Part shown: one piece after another, positions 1 to 9,352 of the stretch
Position numbering within the stretch: position 1 is the first letter of the stretch
How the letters are laid out: each line of letters opens with the position of its first letter
DNA from: Rubrivivax sp.
Lineage (GTDB): Bacteria; Pseudomonadota; Gammaproteobacteria; Burkholderiales; Burkholderiaceae_C
Length of the DNA: 64,000 nt
Assembly (NCBI GenBank): GCA_030681795.1
Contig: JAUXRG010000063.1
Coordinates: forward strand, 62,001-126,000
Direction of reading: 5' to 3'
The notes under the pieces: generated by a model
What the model saw: only the letters and a program-made list of their open reading frames with translations
Told to the model about the DNA's origin: nothing
The model's database searches: none
Made by a program: the position numbers and the translations under genes

Positions 1-1302
1 TGCCAGCGCGGCGCCGGCCGCCCAGCGCAGCCGGCGCGCCAGGTCAGGCAGCTCGGTCTGCTTCCAGCGCGCCAGTGGGCCCACACCCATGAGCACGATC
101 AGCGGCGCCATCAGAGGCGCAAACACGGTTTCGAAGTAGGGCGGGCCCACCGAGATCTTGCCCAGGCCCAGGGCGTCGAGCAGCAACGGGTACAGGGTGC
201 CCAGCAGCACGGCACCGGTGGCCGCCAGCAGCAAGACGTTGTTCACCAGCAGCAGCGTCTCTCGCGACACCACGGCGAAGCGCGCGCCCAGCCCGACCTT
301 GGGTGCGCGCAAGGCGAAAAGCGCCAGCGAGGCGCCGATCACCAGCGCCAGGAAGGCCAGGATGAACAGACCGCGCCGCGGGTCGGTGGCGAAGGCGTGC
401 ACCGATGACAGAACGCCAGAGCGAACGAGGAAGGTGCCCAGCAGGCTGAGGCTGAACGCCGCGATGGCGAGCAGCACGGTCCAGGCCTTGAAGGCGCCGC
501 GCTTTTCCGTCACCGCCAGCGAATGGAGCAGCGCCGTGCCCACCAACCAGGGCATGAAGGAGGCGTTCTCCACCGGGTCCCAGAACCACCAGCCGCCCCA
601 GCCGAGTTCGTAGTAGGCCCACCAGCTGCCCAACCCGATGCCCAGGGTGAGGAAGATCCAGGCTGCCGCCGTCCAGGGGCGGGTCCAGCGCGCCCAGGCG
701 CTGTCGAGGTTGCCGCCGATCAGTGCAGCGACGGCGAACGCGAAGGCCACCGAGAACCCGACGTAGCCCATGTAGAGCATGGGCGGGTGGAAGATCATCC
801 CCGGGTCCTGCAGCAGCGGGTTGAGGTCGCGCCCGTCGGCCGCGGCTGGCACCAGGCGGTCGAAGGGATTGGACGTCATCAGCGTGAAGAGCAGGAATCC
901 CACCATCAGCCAGCCCATCACCCCCAGGATGCGCGCCAGCACCGGCAGCGGCAGGTGGCGGCTGAAGCGCGCCACCGCCAGCGCCCAGGTGCACTGCATC
1001 AGCAACCACAGCAGCATCGAGCCCTCGTGGCTGCCCCAGGTCGCGGCGATGCGGTACTGCAACGGCAGCGAGCTGTTGGAGTTGTTCGCCACGTTCAGCA
1101 CCGAGAAGTCGTTCAGCACGAAGGCGGCCGTGAGGCAGGCGTAGGACGACAGGACCAGCACGAACAGCAGCAGGCTCGAGGGGCGCGCCACGGCCATGAG
1201 GTCGGCGCGGCCACGTGCGGCACCGACGAGCGGCACGGTGCCGAGCACGAGCGACACGCCCAACGCCAGCCAGAGAAGGAACTGCCCGATCTCCGGGATC
1301 AT
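1..1302 (-). CDS. ccmF: CcmF, cytochrome c haem lyase subunit (C-terminus off the window)
   Basis: CcmF is the inner-membrane subunit that ligates haem from holo-CcmE to apocytochrome c in System I maturation. About 433 N-terminal residues are present of a usual ~650. The translation starts MIPEIGQFLLWLALG and contains the tryptophan-rich periplasmic haem-handling motif WGGWWFWDPVEN (around bases 555-600) flanked by many hydrophobic segments. The ATG at 1302 overlaps the ccmE stop in an ATGA tetranucleotide, so the two are translationally coupled. It is the last visible gene of a ccmABCDEF operon read leftwards. The gene is cut by the window edge, not broken. Confidence 0.95.
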   Translation of the reverse strand, partial: MIPEIGQFLLWLALGVSLVLGTVPLVGAARGRADLMAVARPSSLLLFVLVLSSYACLTAAFVLNDFSVLNVANNSNSSLPLQYRIAATWGSHEGSMLLWLLMQCTWALAVARFSRHLPLPVLARILGVMGWLMVGFLLFTLMTSNPFDRLVPAAADGRDLNPLLQDPGMIFHPPMLYMGYVGFSVAFAFAVAALIGGNLDSAWARWTRPWTAAAWIFLTLGIGLGSWWAYYELGWGGWWFWDPVENASFMPWLVGTALLHSLAVTEKRGAFKAWTVLLAIAAFSLSLLGTFLVRSGVLSSVHAFATDPRRGLFILAFLALVIGASLALFALRAPKVGLGARFAVVSRETLLLVNNVLLLAATGAVLLGTLYPLLLDALGLGKISVGPPYFETVFAPLMAPLIVLMGVGPLARWKQTELPDLARRLRWAAGAALA

Positions 1303-1760
1303 TTGGCGCCCCCCTTGGCCAGCGTCTCGGCCAGCTTGGGGTCGCCATGCTGCGCGCGCTTGAGGGCTTCGGCGGCCTCGGGCGGCATGTAGTTTTCGTC
1401 GTGCTTGGCCAGCACCTCGCGGGCGACGAACACCTCACCCTGCAACTGCCCCTGGGCCACCACGCCTTTGCCTTCCTTGAAGAGGTCGGGCAGGATGCCT
1501 TCGAAGCGCACCGGCACGGTCTTGGCTTCGTCGGTGATGACGAACTGCACCTTGGTGCCTTCGACCTTCACCGAGCCCTTCTCCACCAGGCCGCCGACGC
1601 GGAAGGTGCGCCCGCTGGGCGCCTCCTTGGAGGCGATCTGTGATGGCGAGTAGAAAAACACGAGGTTGCTCTGGAAAGCGTTGAGAACGAGGGCGACGAC
1701 CGCGCCGACGGCACAGACCAGGCCGCCGATGATGGCAAGTCGTTTGTTTCTGGGCTTCAT
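1299..1760 (-). CDS. ccmE: CcmE, periplasmic haem chaperone
   Basis: CcmE covalently binds haem on the periplasmic side and hands it to CcmF. The 153-residue protein has one N-terminal membrane anchor (about residues 8-28) and an OB-fold domain. The haem-attachment histidine is His120 in the context LAKHDENYMPPE, the family signature. Length matches the family (about 150). Its ATG overlaps the ccmD stop and its own stop overlaps the ccmF start, both as ATGA, which places it firmly inside the ccm operon. Confidence 0.96.
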   Translation of the reverse strand: MKPRNKRLAIIGGLVCAVGAVVALVLNAFQSNLVFFYSPSQIASKEAPSGRTFRVGGLVEKGSVKVEGTKVQFVITDEAKTVPVRFEGILPDLFKEGKGVVAQGQLQGEVFVAREVLAKHDENYMPPEAAEALKRAQHGDPKLAETLAKGGAK

Positions 1761-1936
1761 GATTGCACCTCGTTGGAAGACTGAATCGCCGTCGCATCGC
1801 GCAGCGCAGAGCTATGACGCCGCAGGGCCAGCCAAGGTTCCACGATCATCAACAAGGCCGCGACGCCCACCGAGCCCCACACATACAGGCCATAGCCGCC
1901 CATGGCGAAAAACTCGGCCGCACTGTTCCAGTTCAT
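1757..1936 (-). CDS. ccmD: CcmD, small haem exporter protein
   Basis: This 59-residue protein begins MNWNSAAEFFAMGGYGLYVWG, has one transmembrane helix, and then a short charged cytoplasmic tail (LALRRHSS). That is the CcmD layout; CcmD releases holo-CcmE from the CcmABC complex. The start overlaps the ccmC stop (ATGA) and the end overlaps the ccmE start (ATGA). Identification rests on position between ccmC and ccmE plus the FxMGGYGxYVW pattern. Confidence 0.93.
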   Translation of the reverse strand: MNWNSAAEFFAMGGYGLYVWGSVGVAALLMIVEPWLALRRHSSALRDATAIQSSNEVQS

Positions 1937-2688
1937 GAGGGCATTCTCCGCTGCAGCAGTTCAGCCACCCAGGCGGTACGGCTTTCGCGTTCGATGACCA
2001 CGGCGCGAGCGCGCGTGAAGACCACGGCGAATGAGTACGCCCAGAAGGCCAGCGCCATGAGCAGCATCCCCAGCAGCATGGTGTGGGCCATCGAAGGCGC
2101 CTTGGTGATGCTGATCGAGGCCCCCTGGTGCAGGGTGTTCCACCACTTCACCGAGAAATAGATGATCGGCACGTTGATGCTGCCCACCAGGGCCAGCAGT
2201 GCACCGGCCTGGTCGGCGCGGCGCACGTCGTCGATCGCGTTCACGAGCGCGATGTAGCCGAGATAGAGAAACAGCAGGATGAGCTCGGTGGTGATGCGCG
2301 CATCCCAGACCCACCAGGCACCCCAGGTGGGCTTGCCCCACAGCGCGCCCGTCCACAGCGCGAGGAAAGTGAACAGAGCGCCCGTGGGTGCGATGGCGCG
2401 CGCCAGCATCGAGGCCATGCGCGCGTTGAAGGCCCAGCCGATACCGGCCCAGAACGCCATCACCAGGTACAGCACCATCGACATCCACGACGCCGGCACG
2501 TGGACGAAGATGATGCGGTAGGCGTTGCCCTGGGTGGCATCCACCGGGGCGACGAAGAAGCCGACATACAGGCCCGCGGCGGTGAGCGCCGCGGTCAGCG
2601 CCCAGAACCAGGGGATGCTCCAGCCCATCAGTTGGTAGAAGCGCGATGGCGCGGCAAAGGTGAACAGGCGCAGCGGAGGTGAGTTCAC
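1933..2688 (-). CDS. ccmC: CcmC, haem delivery to CcmE
   Basis: CcmC is a six-helix inner-membrane protein that presents haem to CcmE. It carries the tryptophan-rich loop TWGAWWVWDARIT and the conserved histidines expected of the family. The frame is open upstream to 2757, but a GTG at 2688 giving VNSPPLRLFTFAAP followed by SRFYQLMGW matches the usual CcmC N-terminus and avoids overlap with ccmB, so I take a 251-residue protein. No strong ribosome binding site decides the start. Confidence 0.93.
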   Translation of the reverse strand: MNSPPLRLFTFAAPSRFYQLMGWSIPWFWALTAALTAAGLYVGFFVAPVDATQGNAYRIIFVHVPASWMSMVLYLVMAFWAGIGWAFNARMASMLARAIAPTGALFTFLALWTGALWGKPTWGAWWVWDARITTELILLFLYLGYIALVNAIDDVRRADQAGALLALVGSINVPIIYFSVKWWNTLHQGASISITKAPSMAHTMLLGMLLMALAFWAYSFAVVFTRARAVVIERESRTAWVAELLQRRMPS

Positions 2689-2710
2689 GCGGAGACTTTC
2701 ATTCGGTGCT

Positions 2711-3379
2711 TCATTCCGTAGAGATGCGCAGGGCGGCGGCGGTGGCCCAGGGGGCACCGATCAGCGTGGCAATGAGCAGCGCGCCCAGCAGCGAGAAGTG
2801 GCCCGCCGCCGACTGCCCGGCTTCGACGGTGCCGACTGCGCCCGCACCGAAAATCAATGCGGGCATGGTCAACGGCAGCACGATGAGGATCAGCAGCATG
2901 CCACCGCTGCGCAGGCCCAGCGTCAGCGCGGCACCCAGCCCCCCCAGCAGGCTGAGGATGGGCGTGCCCAGCAACAAGCCGAATTCCAGCGCCCCCAGCG
3001 CCCGCGGCGACATGCCGAACATCAGCGCCACCACGGGCGAGGCCACCAGCAGCGGCAGCCCCGAGACCAGCCAGTGCACGGTGCATTTGGCGGCGGCCAC
3101 GGCGATGGCCGGCTGCGGCGCCAGCAGCATCTGCTCGAGCGAACCATCGGCATGGTCGCCGGCGAACAGCGTGTTCACCGAGAGCATCGAAGCCAGCAGC
3201 GCGCAGACCCAGACGATGCCCGGTCCGATGTCGCGCAGCGTCTGCGGCTCGGGTCCGACGCCCAGTGGAAAGAGGCTGATCGCCACCAGGAAGAACACCA
3301 GCGGCAGCAGCGAATCGATGCGGCGGCGCGAGGCGAGCTTGAGGTCGCGCATGAGCACGGTGAGGAACACTTCTCTCAT
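2711..3379 (-). CDS. ccmB: CcmB, ABC permease for cytochrome c maturation
   Basis: This 222-residue hydrophobic protein starts MREVFLTVLMRDLKLASRRR and contains about six transmembrane segments, matching CcmB in length and N-terminal pattern. It pairs with the CcmA ATPase; the CcmABCD complex uses ATP to release haem-loaded CcmE. It lies 68 bases downstream of ccmA and 22 bases before the chosen ccmC start. Confidence 0.94.
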   Translation of the reverse strand: MREVFLTVLMRDLKLASRRRIDSLLPLVFFLVAISLFPLGVGPEPQTLRDIGPGIVWVCALLASMLSVNTLFAGDHADGSLEQMLLAPQPAIAVAAAKCTVHWLVSGLPLLVASPVVALMFGMSPRALGALEFGLLLGTPILSLLGGLGAALTLGLRSGGMLLILIVLPLTMPALIFGAGAVGTVEAGQSAAGHFSLLGALLIATLIGAPWATAAALRISTE

Positions 3380-3447
3380 CGTCAGGCCTCAGGCATGCCG
3401 CCAGCGCGGTGTGCGCCGGCGCGTCGAAACGCCCTGGCCGGTAGGTC

Positions 3448-4080
3448 TCATGACAGCGCATGGCGGTCGAGGTCGAAGACCTGCGGCACCGGCTCGGTGA
3501 GGCTGGGTGCCTGGTGGCTGGTCAGCAGCACGCAGCCGCCGCGCGCGGCGTGTTCGCTGAGCAGGCCGTTGAGGGCCGTGATGCCGTCGTTGTCCAGCGC
3601 GTCGAAGGGTTCGTCCAGCAGCCACAGATCGGCACTTTGCGACAGCGCCAGGCGGGCCAGCGCCACGCGGCGCCGCTGCCCCTGGCTGAGCGTGCGCGCC
3701 GGGGCGTGGCGGCAGCCAAGCACCCCCAGGCGTTGCAGGGCGCCGGCGATGGCTGCGTCGTCGGCCGGGGCGCCGCGCAGCCGGGTCAGGAACTGCAATG
3801 CCTCGCCGGCCGTGAGGTCGTCCTTCAGTGCATTCTGATGGCCGACGTAGATGAAGCGCCGGCGCCCCTCGGGTCCGGACTGGCCCAGGGTCAGGCCGGC
3901 CACGCGCACCTCACCGGCTGCCGGTGTGGCCAAGCCGGCCAGCAGGCGCAGCAGGCTGGTCTTGCCGCGCCCATTGCGCCCACGCAACCAGGTCACCGTG
4001 CCCGGAGCCAGGGCCATCTCGAGCCGCTCGAAAAGCGCCCGGTCGCCACGCATGCCGGCGAGGCCGACGGCCTGCAGCAC
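3448..4080 (-). CDS. ccmA: CcmA, ABC ATPase for cytochrome c maturation
   Basis: This ABC ATPase has a Walker A loop (GRNGRGKTSLLRLLAG), signature motif (LSQGQRRRVALARL) and Walker B (LWLLDEPFDALD). It is first in the ccm operon. The start is uncertain: GTG at 4080 gives about 210 residues beginning VLQAVGLAGMRGDRALF, which aligns with typical CcmA N-termini; TTG at 4137 would add 19 residues. Neither has a convincing ribosome binding site. An antisense reading frame continues open far upstream over the neighbouring gene, which is a GC-rich artefact. Confidence 0.93.
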   Translation of the reverse strand: MLQAVGLAGMRGDRALFERLEMALAPGTVTWLRGRNGRGKTSLLRLLAGLATPAAGEVRVAGLTLGQSGPEGRRRFIYVGHQNALKDDLTAGEALQFLTRLRGAPADDAAIAGALQRLGVLGCRHAPARTLSQGQRRRVALARLALSQSADLWLLDEPFDALDNDGITALNGLLSEHAARGGCVLLTSHQAPSLTEPVPQVFDLDRHALS

Positions 4081-4290
4081 CCAGGGCGAGGCCGTTGCGG
4101 ATGGGGCGGGTTCGACGGGAGCGAGTGCTTGGTTCAATGTAGGGTCATGGCCCGGCGAAACGGAGGGCTGTCGGCGGCGTCGGTTCGCTTCGAGGGAAGC
4201 ACCCCGGCCGGCGCAGTCGGCGCGGTGCGGCGCGGAGTTTACTTTCATGCGCAGCCGTCGGACCAACCCGGAGGACCAACCCGTCGGTCC

Positions 4291-4304
4291 TTGATGTGCA
4301 TCAA
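4291..4304. promoter_or_regulatory. Perfect FNR/ANR box between ccmA and dld
   Basis: TTGATGTGCATCAA matches the FNR/ANR consensus TTGAT-N4-ATCAA at all ten specified bases. It lies in the divergent gap between ccmA and the lactate dehydrogenase gene. A TAGAAT hexamer at 4321-4326 begins 16 bases after the box, so on the plus strand the box would cover the -35 region as in class II FNR promoters. It could serve either or both operons. Confidence 0.85.
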
Positions 4305-4389
4305 TGTCGAGGGCGCTCACTAGAATGACCTGGTGCCAGGTCGAGGGCGGCGTGAAGGGCCCCGCGAACGGCTGATGGAGGGAGTTGCC

Positions 4390-7239
4390 GTGTTGTCGTC
4401 GCCGTATGACGGGTTGCACCGCCGCCTCAGTGCGTTCATCCCCGGCGCGCGGCTGATCACCGATCCGCTGCGCCTGCTGGCCTGGGGCAGCGATGCCAGC
4501 TTCTACCGACTCGTGCCGCAACTGCTGGTGGTGGTGCAGACCGAAGACGAAGTCGTGCGCGTGCTGGCGCAATGCCGCGAGCTGGGCACGCCACTGACCT
4601 TTCGCGCCGCGGGCACCAGCCTGTCGGGCCAGGCCATCAGCGACTCGGTGCTCGTGCTGCTGGGCGACGGCTGGCGCGGCTGCCGCATCGGCGAGGGCGC
4701 CTGGACGATCTCGCTGCAGCCGGGGGTCATCGGTGCGGCCGCCAACCGGCGCCTGGCCCCCATGCAGCGCAAGATCGGGCCCGACCCGGCTTCCATCGAC
4801 GCGGCCATGATCGGCGGCATCGCCGCCAATAACGCCAGCGGCATGTGCTGTGGCACCGCGCAGAACAGCTACCGCACGCTCGACTCCCTGCGCGTGGTGT
4901 TGGCCGACGGCAGCGTGCTCGACACGGCCGACGCCGCGAGTCGCGTCGCTTTTGGGCAGCGCCGCCCGGAGCTGCTGCAGGGCCTGGCGCAGCTGCGCGA
5001 TGTCGTGCGTGCCGATGCGGCGCTCACAGCGCGCATCCTTCATAAGTACCGCATGAAGAACACCACCGGCTACAGCCTGAATGCGCTGGTGGACTTCGAA
5101 GACCCGGTGGACATCCTGGCCCACCTGATGATCGGCTCGGAGGGCACGCTGGGCTTCCTCAGCGAGATCACCTACCGCACGGTGGCCGAATATCCGCACA
5201 AGGCCACGGCGCTGATCCTCTTCGACAACCTGGCTACCGCCTGCCGTGCAGTGACGGTGCTCAAGACCGAACCCGTGCAAGCCGTGGAACTGGCCGACTG
5301 CGCCGCGCTGCGCTCGGTGACGGGCAAGCTGGGCTTGCCGGAGTCCTTGACCCGCGTCGGCCCCGACGGTGCGGCGCTGCTGGTGGAAACGCGCGCCGCC
5401 GACGCCGCGCAGTTGCAGGCCCAGGTGGCCAGGATCACGGCCGCCCTGGCAGACGTGCCCACGACCGAGGCGTTGCGCTTTTCCACCGACGCGGCCGAAT
5501 GCGTGCGCCTGTGGGCCGTGCGCAAGGGCATGTTCCCCTCGGTGGGCGCGATGCGCCAGGCGGGTACCACGGTGATCATCGAGGACGTGGCCTTCCCGGT
5601 GCCGCGCCTGGCCGAGGCCACGCTGGACCTGCAGGCGCTGCTGCGCGAGCACGGCTACGGCGAGGCCATCATCTTCGGCCACGCGCTGGAGGGCAACCTG
5701 CACTTCGTCTTCACGCAGGACTTCAACTCCGAGGCCGAGGTCGACCGCTACCGCATCTTCATGGACGCCGTGTGCCAGCTGGTGGTGGGCAAGTACGACG
5801 GCTCGCTGAAGGCCGACCATGGCACGGGGCGCTACTTGGCGCCCTTCGTCGAGATGGAGTGGGGTGCGCAGGCCTACGCGCTGATGCGGCGCATCAAGCA
5901 GCTCTTCGACCCCGAGGGCCTGCTCAACCCCGGCGTGCTGCTCAACGACGACGCGCAGGCGCACCTGTTGCATCTCAAGCCCATGCCGGCGGTCGACGCC
6001 ATCGTCGACAAATGCATCGAATGCGGCTTCTGCGAATCGACCTGCCCCTCGCTCGGCCTGACCCTATCTCCGCGGCAGCGCATCGTGGGCTGGCGCGAGA
6101 TCGCCCGCCTGGAGCACGACGAGTCACCCGCCGCGCAGGCGCAGGCCCAGGCGATGAGCGCCCTGTACGACTACGCAGGCGTGGACACCTGCGCCGGCTG
6201 CGGCCTGTGCGCGAAGGCCTGCCCGGTGGATATCGAGACCGGCGTGCTGATCAAGGCGCTGCGCTCGCGCGGCGCCAGCCCGTTGGCCAAGCGCGTGGCC
6301 GCGGGCGTGGCCGGCCACTACGGCGCCGTCACCGCGGCCGTGCGCGTGGGCCTGGGCGCGGCCGACCTGCTGCACGGCATGGTGGGCACGGCGGCGATGA
6401 AGGGCGCGCTCGACGGGCTGCGCAAGCTCTCCGGCGGTCGCTTGCCGAAGTGGTCGCCCAATCTGGCACGGCCGGTGCAGTTCGAACCTGGGCCTGGCGC
6501 TGCACAGCCCGGCGCGGATCGCCTGGTTTACTTCCCGAGTTGCGCCGCGCGCAACATGGGCCCGCAGCGTGGCGACGGGCCCGCGCAGGCGCTGCCCGTG
6601 ACGGCCGAGCGGCTGTTCCGCAAGGCCGGCTTCGACGTGATCTACCCGCAGCAGCTGGCCGAGCTGTGCTGCGGCCAACCCTTCGAGAGCAAGGGCCTGT
6701 TCGAGGCGGCGGACAGCAAATCGGCCGAGCTCGAAGCCGCGCTGCGCGAGGCGAGCGCGGGCGGGCGGCTGCCCATCGTCTTCGATACCAGCCCCTGCGC
6801 TTACCGAATGAAGCGCTTCCTGGCTGGGCGCCTGGCGGTGCAGGACAGCGTCGAGTTCATCCACGACGAGGTGCTGCCGCGCGTGGTGCTCCAGCCCCAG
6901 GCGCAGGCGGTGGCGGTGCACCCGGTGTGCAGCGTGCGCAAGATGGGCACGGTGGACAAGCTCGCCGCCATCGCCGCGCGCTGCAGCACGCAGGTCGTGA
7001 CGGTGGAAGAAGTGCACTGCTGCGGCTTCGCCGGCGACAAGGGCTTCAACCGCCCCGAGCTGAATGCGCACGCGCTGCGCCACCTCAAGGCCGCGCTGCC
7101 CGCCGAGTGCCTGGCCGGCGTGTCGTCCAGCCGCACCTGCGAAATCGGCTTGTCCGAATTCTCCGGCGTGCCCTATCGTTCGTTCATCCAGCTGGTCGAC
7201 GCCTGCGCCAGCGCCCCCCTACCGGAGCCCGAGATATGA
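4390..7239 (+). CDS. dld: FAD- and Fe-S-dependent D-lactate dehydrogenase (Dld-II type)
   Basis: Membrane-associated oxidation of D-lactate to pyruvate with electrons passed to the respiratory chain. The ~949-residue protein fuses an N-terminal FAD_binding_4/oxidase half (PLTFRAAGTSLSGQAIS near residues 70-85) to a C-terminal iron-sulfur half with two ferredoxin motifs, CIECGFCESTCP starting at about Cys542 and CAGCGLCAKACP at about Cys601, then two CCG-type segments (ELCCGQPF, VHCCGFAGDKGF). This architecture matches the Shewanella Dld-II enzyme next to lldEFG. A GTG at 4390 is preceded by GGAGGGAG at 4377-4384; the in-frame ATG at 4375 is an alternative. The stop overlaps lutA (ATGA). A glycolate-type FAD oxidase is less likely given the lut neighbours. 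Confidence 0.9.
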   Translation: MLSSPYDGLHRRLSAFIPGARLITDPLRLLAWGSDASFYRLVPQLLVVVQTEDEVVRVLAQCRELGTPLTFRAAGTSLSGQAISDSVLVLLGDGWRGCRIGEGAWTISLQPGVIGAAANRRLAPMQRKIGPDPASIDAAMIGGIAANNASGMCCGTAQNSYRTLDSLRVVLADGSVLDTADAASRVAFGQRRPELLQGLAQLRDVVRADAALTARILHKYRMKNTTGYSLNALVDFEDPVDILAHLMIGSEGTLGFLSEITYRTVAEYPHKATALILFDNLATACRAVTVLKTEPVQAVELADCAALRSVTGKLGLPESLTRVGPDGAALLVETRAADAAQLQAQVARITAALADVPTTEALRFSTDAAECVRLWAVRKGMFPSVGAMRQAGTTVIIEDVAFPVPRLAEATLDLQALLREHGYGEAIIFGHALEGNLHFVFTQDFNSEAEVDRYRIFMDAVCQLVVGKYDGSLKADHGTGRYLAPFVEMEWGAQAYALMRRIKQLFDPEGLLNPGVLLNDDAQAHLLHLKPMPAVDAIVDKCIECGFCESTCPSLGLTLSPRQRIVGWREIARLEHDESPAAQAQAQAMSALYDYAGVDTCAGCGLCAKACPVDIETGVLIKALRSRGASPLAKRVAAGVAGHYGAVTAAVRVGLGAADLLHGMVGTAAMKGALDGLRKLSGGRLPKWSPNLARPVQFEPGPGAAQPGADRLVYFPSCAARNMGPQRGDGPAQALPVTAERLFRKAGFDVIYPQQLAELCCGQPFESKGLFEAADSKSAELEAALREASAGGRLPIVFDTSPCAYRMKRFLAGRLAVQDSVEFIHDEVLPRVVLQPQAQAVAVHPVCSVRKMGTVDKLAAIAARCSTQVVTVEEVHCCGFAGDKGFNRPELNAHALRHLKAALPAECLAGVSSSRTCEIGLSEFSGVPYRSFIQLVDACASAPLPEPEI

Positions 7240-7979
7240 AGGTGGCGCTGTTCGTGCCGTGTTACGTGGATGCCTTCTTCCCCGAGGTCGCGGTGGCCAC
7301 GCTCGAGCTGCTCGAGCGCCTGGGCGTCGAAGTGGCCTACCCGCTGGAGCAGACCTGCTGCGGCCAGCCCATGGCCAACAGCGGCTGCGAGGCCGACGCC
7401 GCCGGCGCCGAGGCGCTCTTCGTGCGCAATTTCGCCGGCTTCGAGTACATCGTCTCGCCCTCGGGCAGTTGCACGCACCATGTGCGCGAGCACTTCACGG
7501 CGATCGAGCAGACCGAGGAGGTCCTTCAGGTGCGCCAGCGCTCCTACGAGCTGGTCGAATTCCTGCACGACGTGCTCGGCGTGCGCGAATTTCCCTGGGC
7601 CGAGTTCCCGCATACCGTGGGTCTGCACAACGGCTGCAGTTCGCTGCGCGCGCTGCGCACGGCGAGCATGTCCGAACTCATCGAGGCGCCGTTTTCCAAG
7701 CCCCTGACGCTGCTCTCAGCGGTCAAGGGCATCCGCTTTGCCCAGCCCCAGCGGCCCGACGAATGCTGCGGCTTCGGCGGCACCTTCTCGGTATTCGAGG
7801 AACCGGTCTCGGCGCGCATGGGCTACGACAAGGTGCGTGACCATCACCAGGCCGGCGCCCAGTACATCGTCTCGGCCGACATGTCCTGCCTGATGCACCA
7901 GAAGGGCTGCGCCGAGCGCCTGGAGCTGCCCGTCAAGTTCCTGCACATCGCCCAGGTTCTCAACGGAGCGCGCGAATGA
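7236..7979 (+). CDS. lutA: LutA/LldE, L-lactate dehydrogenase complex Fe-S subunit
   Basis: LutA (LldE) belongs to the CCG/heterodisulfide-reductase-like family and works with LutB and LutC in L-lactate oxidation to pyruvate. The 247-residue protein has two cysteine-rich CCG motifs, EQTCCGQPMANSG and DECCGFGGTFSVF, the family hallmark. It overlaps dld upstream and lutB downstream by 4 bases each, so dld-lutABC is one translation-coupled operon handling both lactate isomers. Confidence 0.93.
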   Translation: MKVALFVPCYVDAFFPEVAVATLELLERLGVEVAYPLEQTCCGQPMANSGCEADAAGAEALFVRNFAGFEYIVSPSGSCTHHVREHFTAIEQTEEVLQVRQRSYELVEFLHDVLGVREFPWAEFPHTVGLHNGCSSLRALRTASMSELIEAPFSKPLTLLSAVKGIRFAQPQRPDECCGFGGTFSVFEEPVSARMGYDKVRDHHQAGAQYIVSADMSCLMHQKGCAERLELPVKFLHIAQVLNGARE

Positions 7980-9352
7980 AGCCCGTCGACCACGCCGAGG
8001 CCTCCTCGGAATTTATCGCCGCCAGCGACCACCTCGAATTCCACGACCGCCGCCTGTGGGAGTTGCGCACCAAGCGCGACGCCGCGGTGGCCCTGGTGCC
8101 GGAATGGGACCAGTTGCGCCGCTTGGCCTCGGAGATCAAGGAACACACGCTCACCCACCTGGCCGACTACCTGGAGGAATTCGAGCGCAACGCCAAGGCC
8201 AACGGCGTGACGGTGCACTGGGCGCGCGACGCCGCCGAGCACAACCAGGTGGTGCACGAGATCCTGGCCGCGCGCGGCGCCAGGACGCTGGTGAAGGCCA
8301 AGTCGATGCTCACCGACGAGTGCGAGATGCGGCCGTTCCTCGAAAAGCGCGGCATCGAAGTCATCGAGACCGACCTCGGCGAGCGCATCCAGCAACTCGA
8401 CGACGAGCCGCCCAGCCACATCGTGGTGCCCGCGGTGCACAAGCTGCGCACCGACGTGGCGCGGGTCTTCGCGCGCACCCTGGGCACCGACCCCGACAAC
8501 AGCGACGTGCACTACCTGGCGGAGAGCCAGCGCCGGACCACGCGCCCGCATTTCCTGCAGGCCGACGCCGGCATGACCGGGGCGAACTTCGCCGTGGCCG
8601 AGACCGGCGCGGTGGTGGTCTGCACCAACGAGGGCAACGCCGACCTCAGCGTGCACCTGCCCAAGCTCTATATCGCCTGCATCGGCATCGAGAAGATCAT
8701 CCCGCGCACCGAGCACCTGGGCATCTTCGTGCGCATGCTCTCGCGCAGCGCCCTGGGTTCGCCGATCACCCAGCTCACCTCGCATTTCCGCGCCCCGCGG
8801 CCGGGCACCGAGATGCATATCGTGCTGGTGGACAACGGCCGCTCCGAGCGGCTGGGCATGGCTGACTTCTGGTATTCGCTCAAGTGCATCCGCTGCGGGG
8901 CCTGCATGAATACCTGCCCGGTCTACCGGCGCAGCGGGGGGCTGAGCTATGGCTCGACCTATTCGGGGCCTATCGGCGTGATCATCGACCCCACCTACGA
9001 CCTGCGTAAATACAGCACGCTGCCGTTTGCCAGCACGCTGAACGGCAGTTGCACGGCGGTGTGCCCGGTGCAGATCGATATCCACGACCAGATCTACAAG
9101 TGGCGGCGCATCGTCGCCGAGCGCGGCGCGCTGCCCTTCGTGAAGAAGCAGGCGATGAGCCTGGGCGGCAAGCTGCTGGCCAGCCCGCGCCTGTACCGCG
9201 CCGCGGTGGAAGCCGCCGGTGCCGGCGTGGAGCACCTGCCGCGCATCATGCTCTACAACCGCATGAATGCCTGGGGCAAGCAGCGCGAGGTGCCGGTGGC
9301 ACCAAAGCAGACCTTCCGCCAGTGGTACCTGGCGAACCGGGGGAAGAAATGA
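7976..9352 (+). CDS. lutB: LutB/LldF, L-lactate dehydrogenase complex Fe-S protein
   Basis: The 458-residue protein has an LUD domain (roughly residues 60-285) followed by two ferredoxin-like clusters, KCIRCGACMNTCPVYRR beginning at Cys304 and GSCTAVCPVQIDIHDQ with Cys359. The conserved stretch SYGSTYSGPIGVII between them is characteristic of LutB. It is the central electron-transfer subunit of the cytochrome-independent L-lactate dehydrogenase. Length matches the family and both ends overlap their neighbours by ATGA. Confidence 0.95.
   Translation: MKPVDHAEASSEFIAASDHLEFHDRRLWELRTKRDAAVALVPEWDQLRRLASEIKEHTLTHLADYLEEFERNAKANGVTVHWARDAAEHNQVVHEILAARGARTLVKAKSMLTDECEMRPFLEKRGIEVIETDLGERIQQLDDEPPSHIVVPAVHKLRTDVARVFARTLGTDPDNSDVHYLAESQRRTTRPHFLQADAGMTGANFAVAETGAVVVCTNEGNADLSVHLPKLYIACIGIEKIIPRTEHLGIFVRMLSRSALGSPITQLTSHFRAPRPGTEMHIVLVDNGRSERLGMADFWYSLKCIRCGACMNTCPVYRRSGGLSYGSTYSGPIGVIIDPTYDLRKYSTLPFASTLNGSCTAVCPVQIDIHDQIYKWRRIVAERGALPFVKKQAMSLGGKLLASPRLYRAAVEAAGAGVEHLPRIMLYNRMNAWGKQREVPVAPKQTFRQWYLANRGKK

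Noticed and set aside
44..1438. A 464-codon minus-strand frame over ccmF
   Set aside because: It is in a different frame from the CcmF translation with WGGWWFWDPVEN; composition is Arg/Ala/Gly noise.
3448..5973. An 841-codon minus-strand open frame extending ccmA far upstream
   Set aside because: Only the ccmA part has protein motifs; the remainder is antisense to the well-supported lactate dehydrogenase and reads as His/Gln/Arg-rich noise typical of GC-rich antisense frames.
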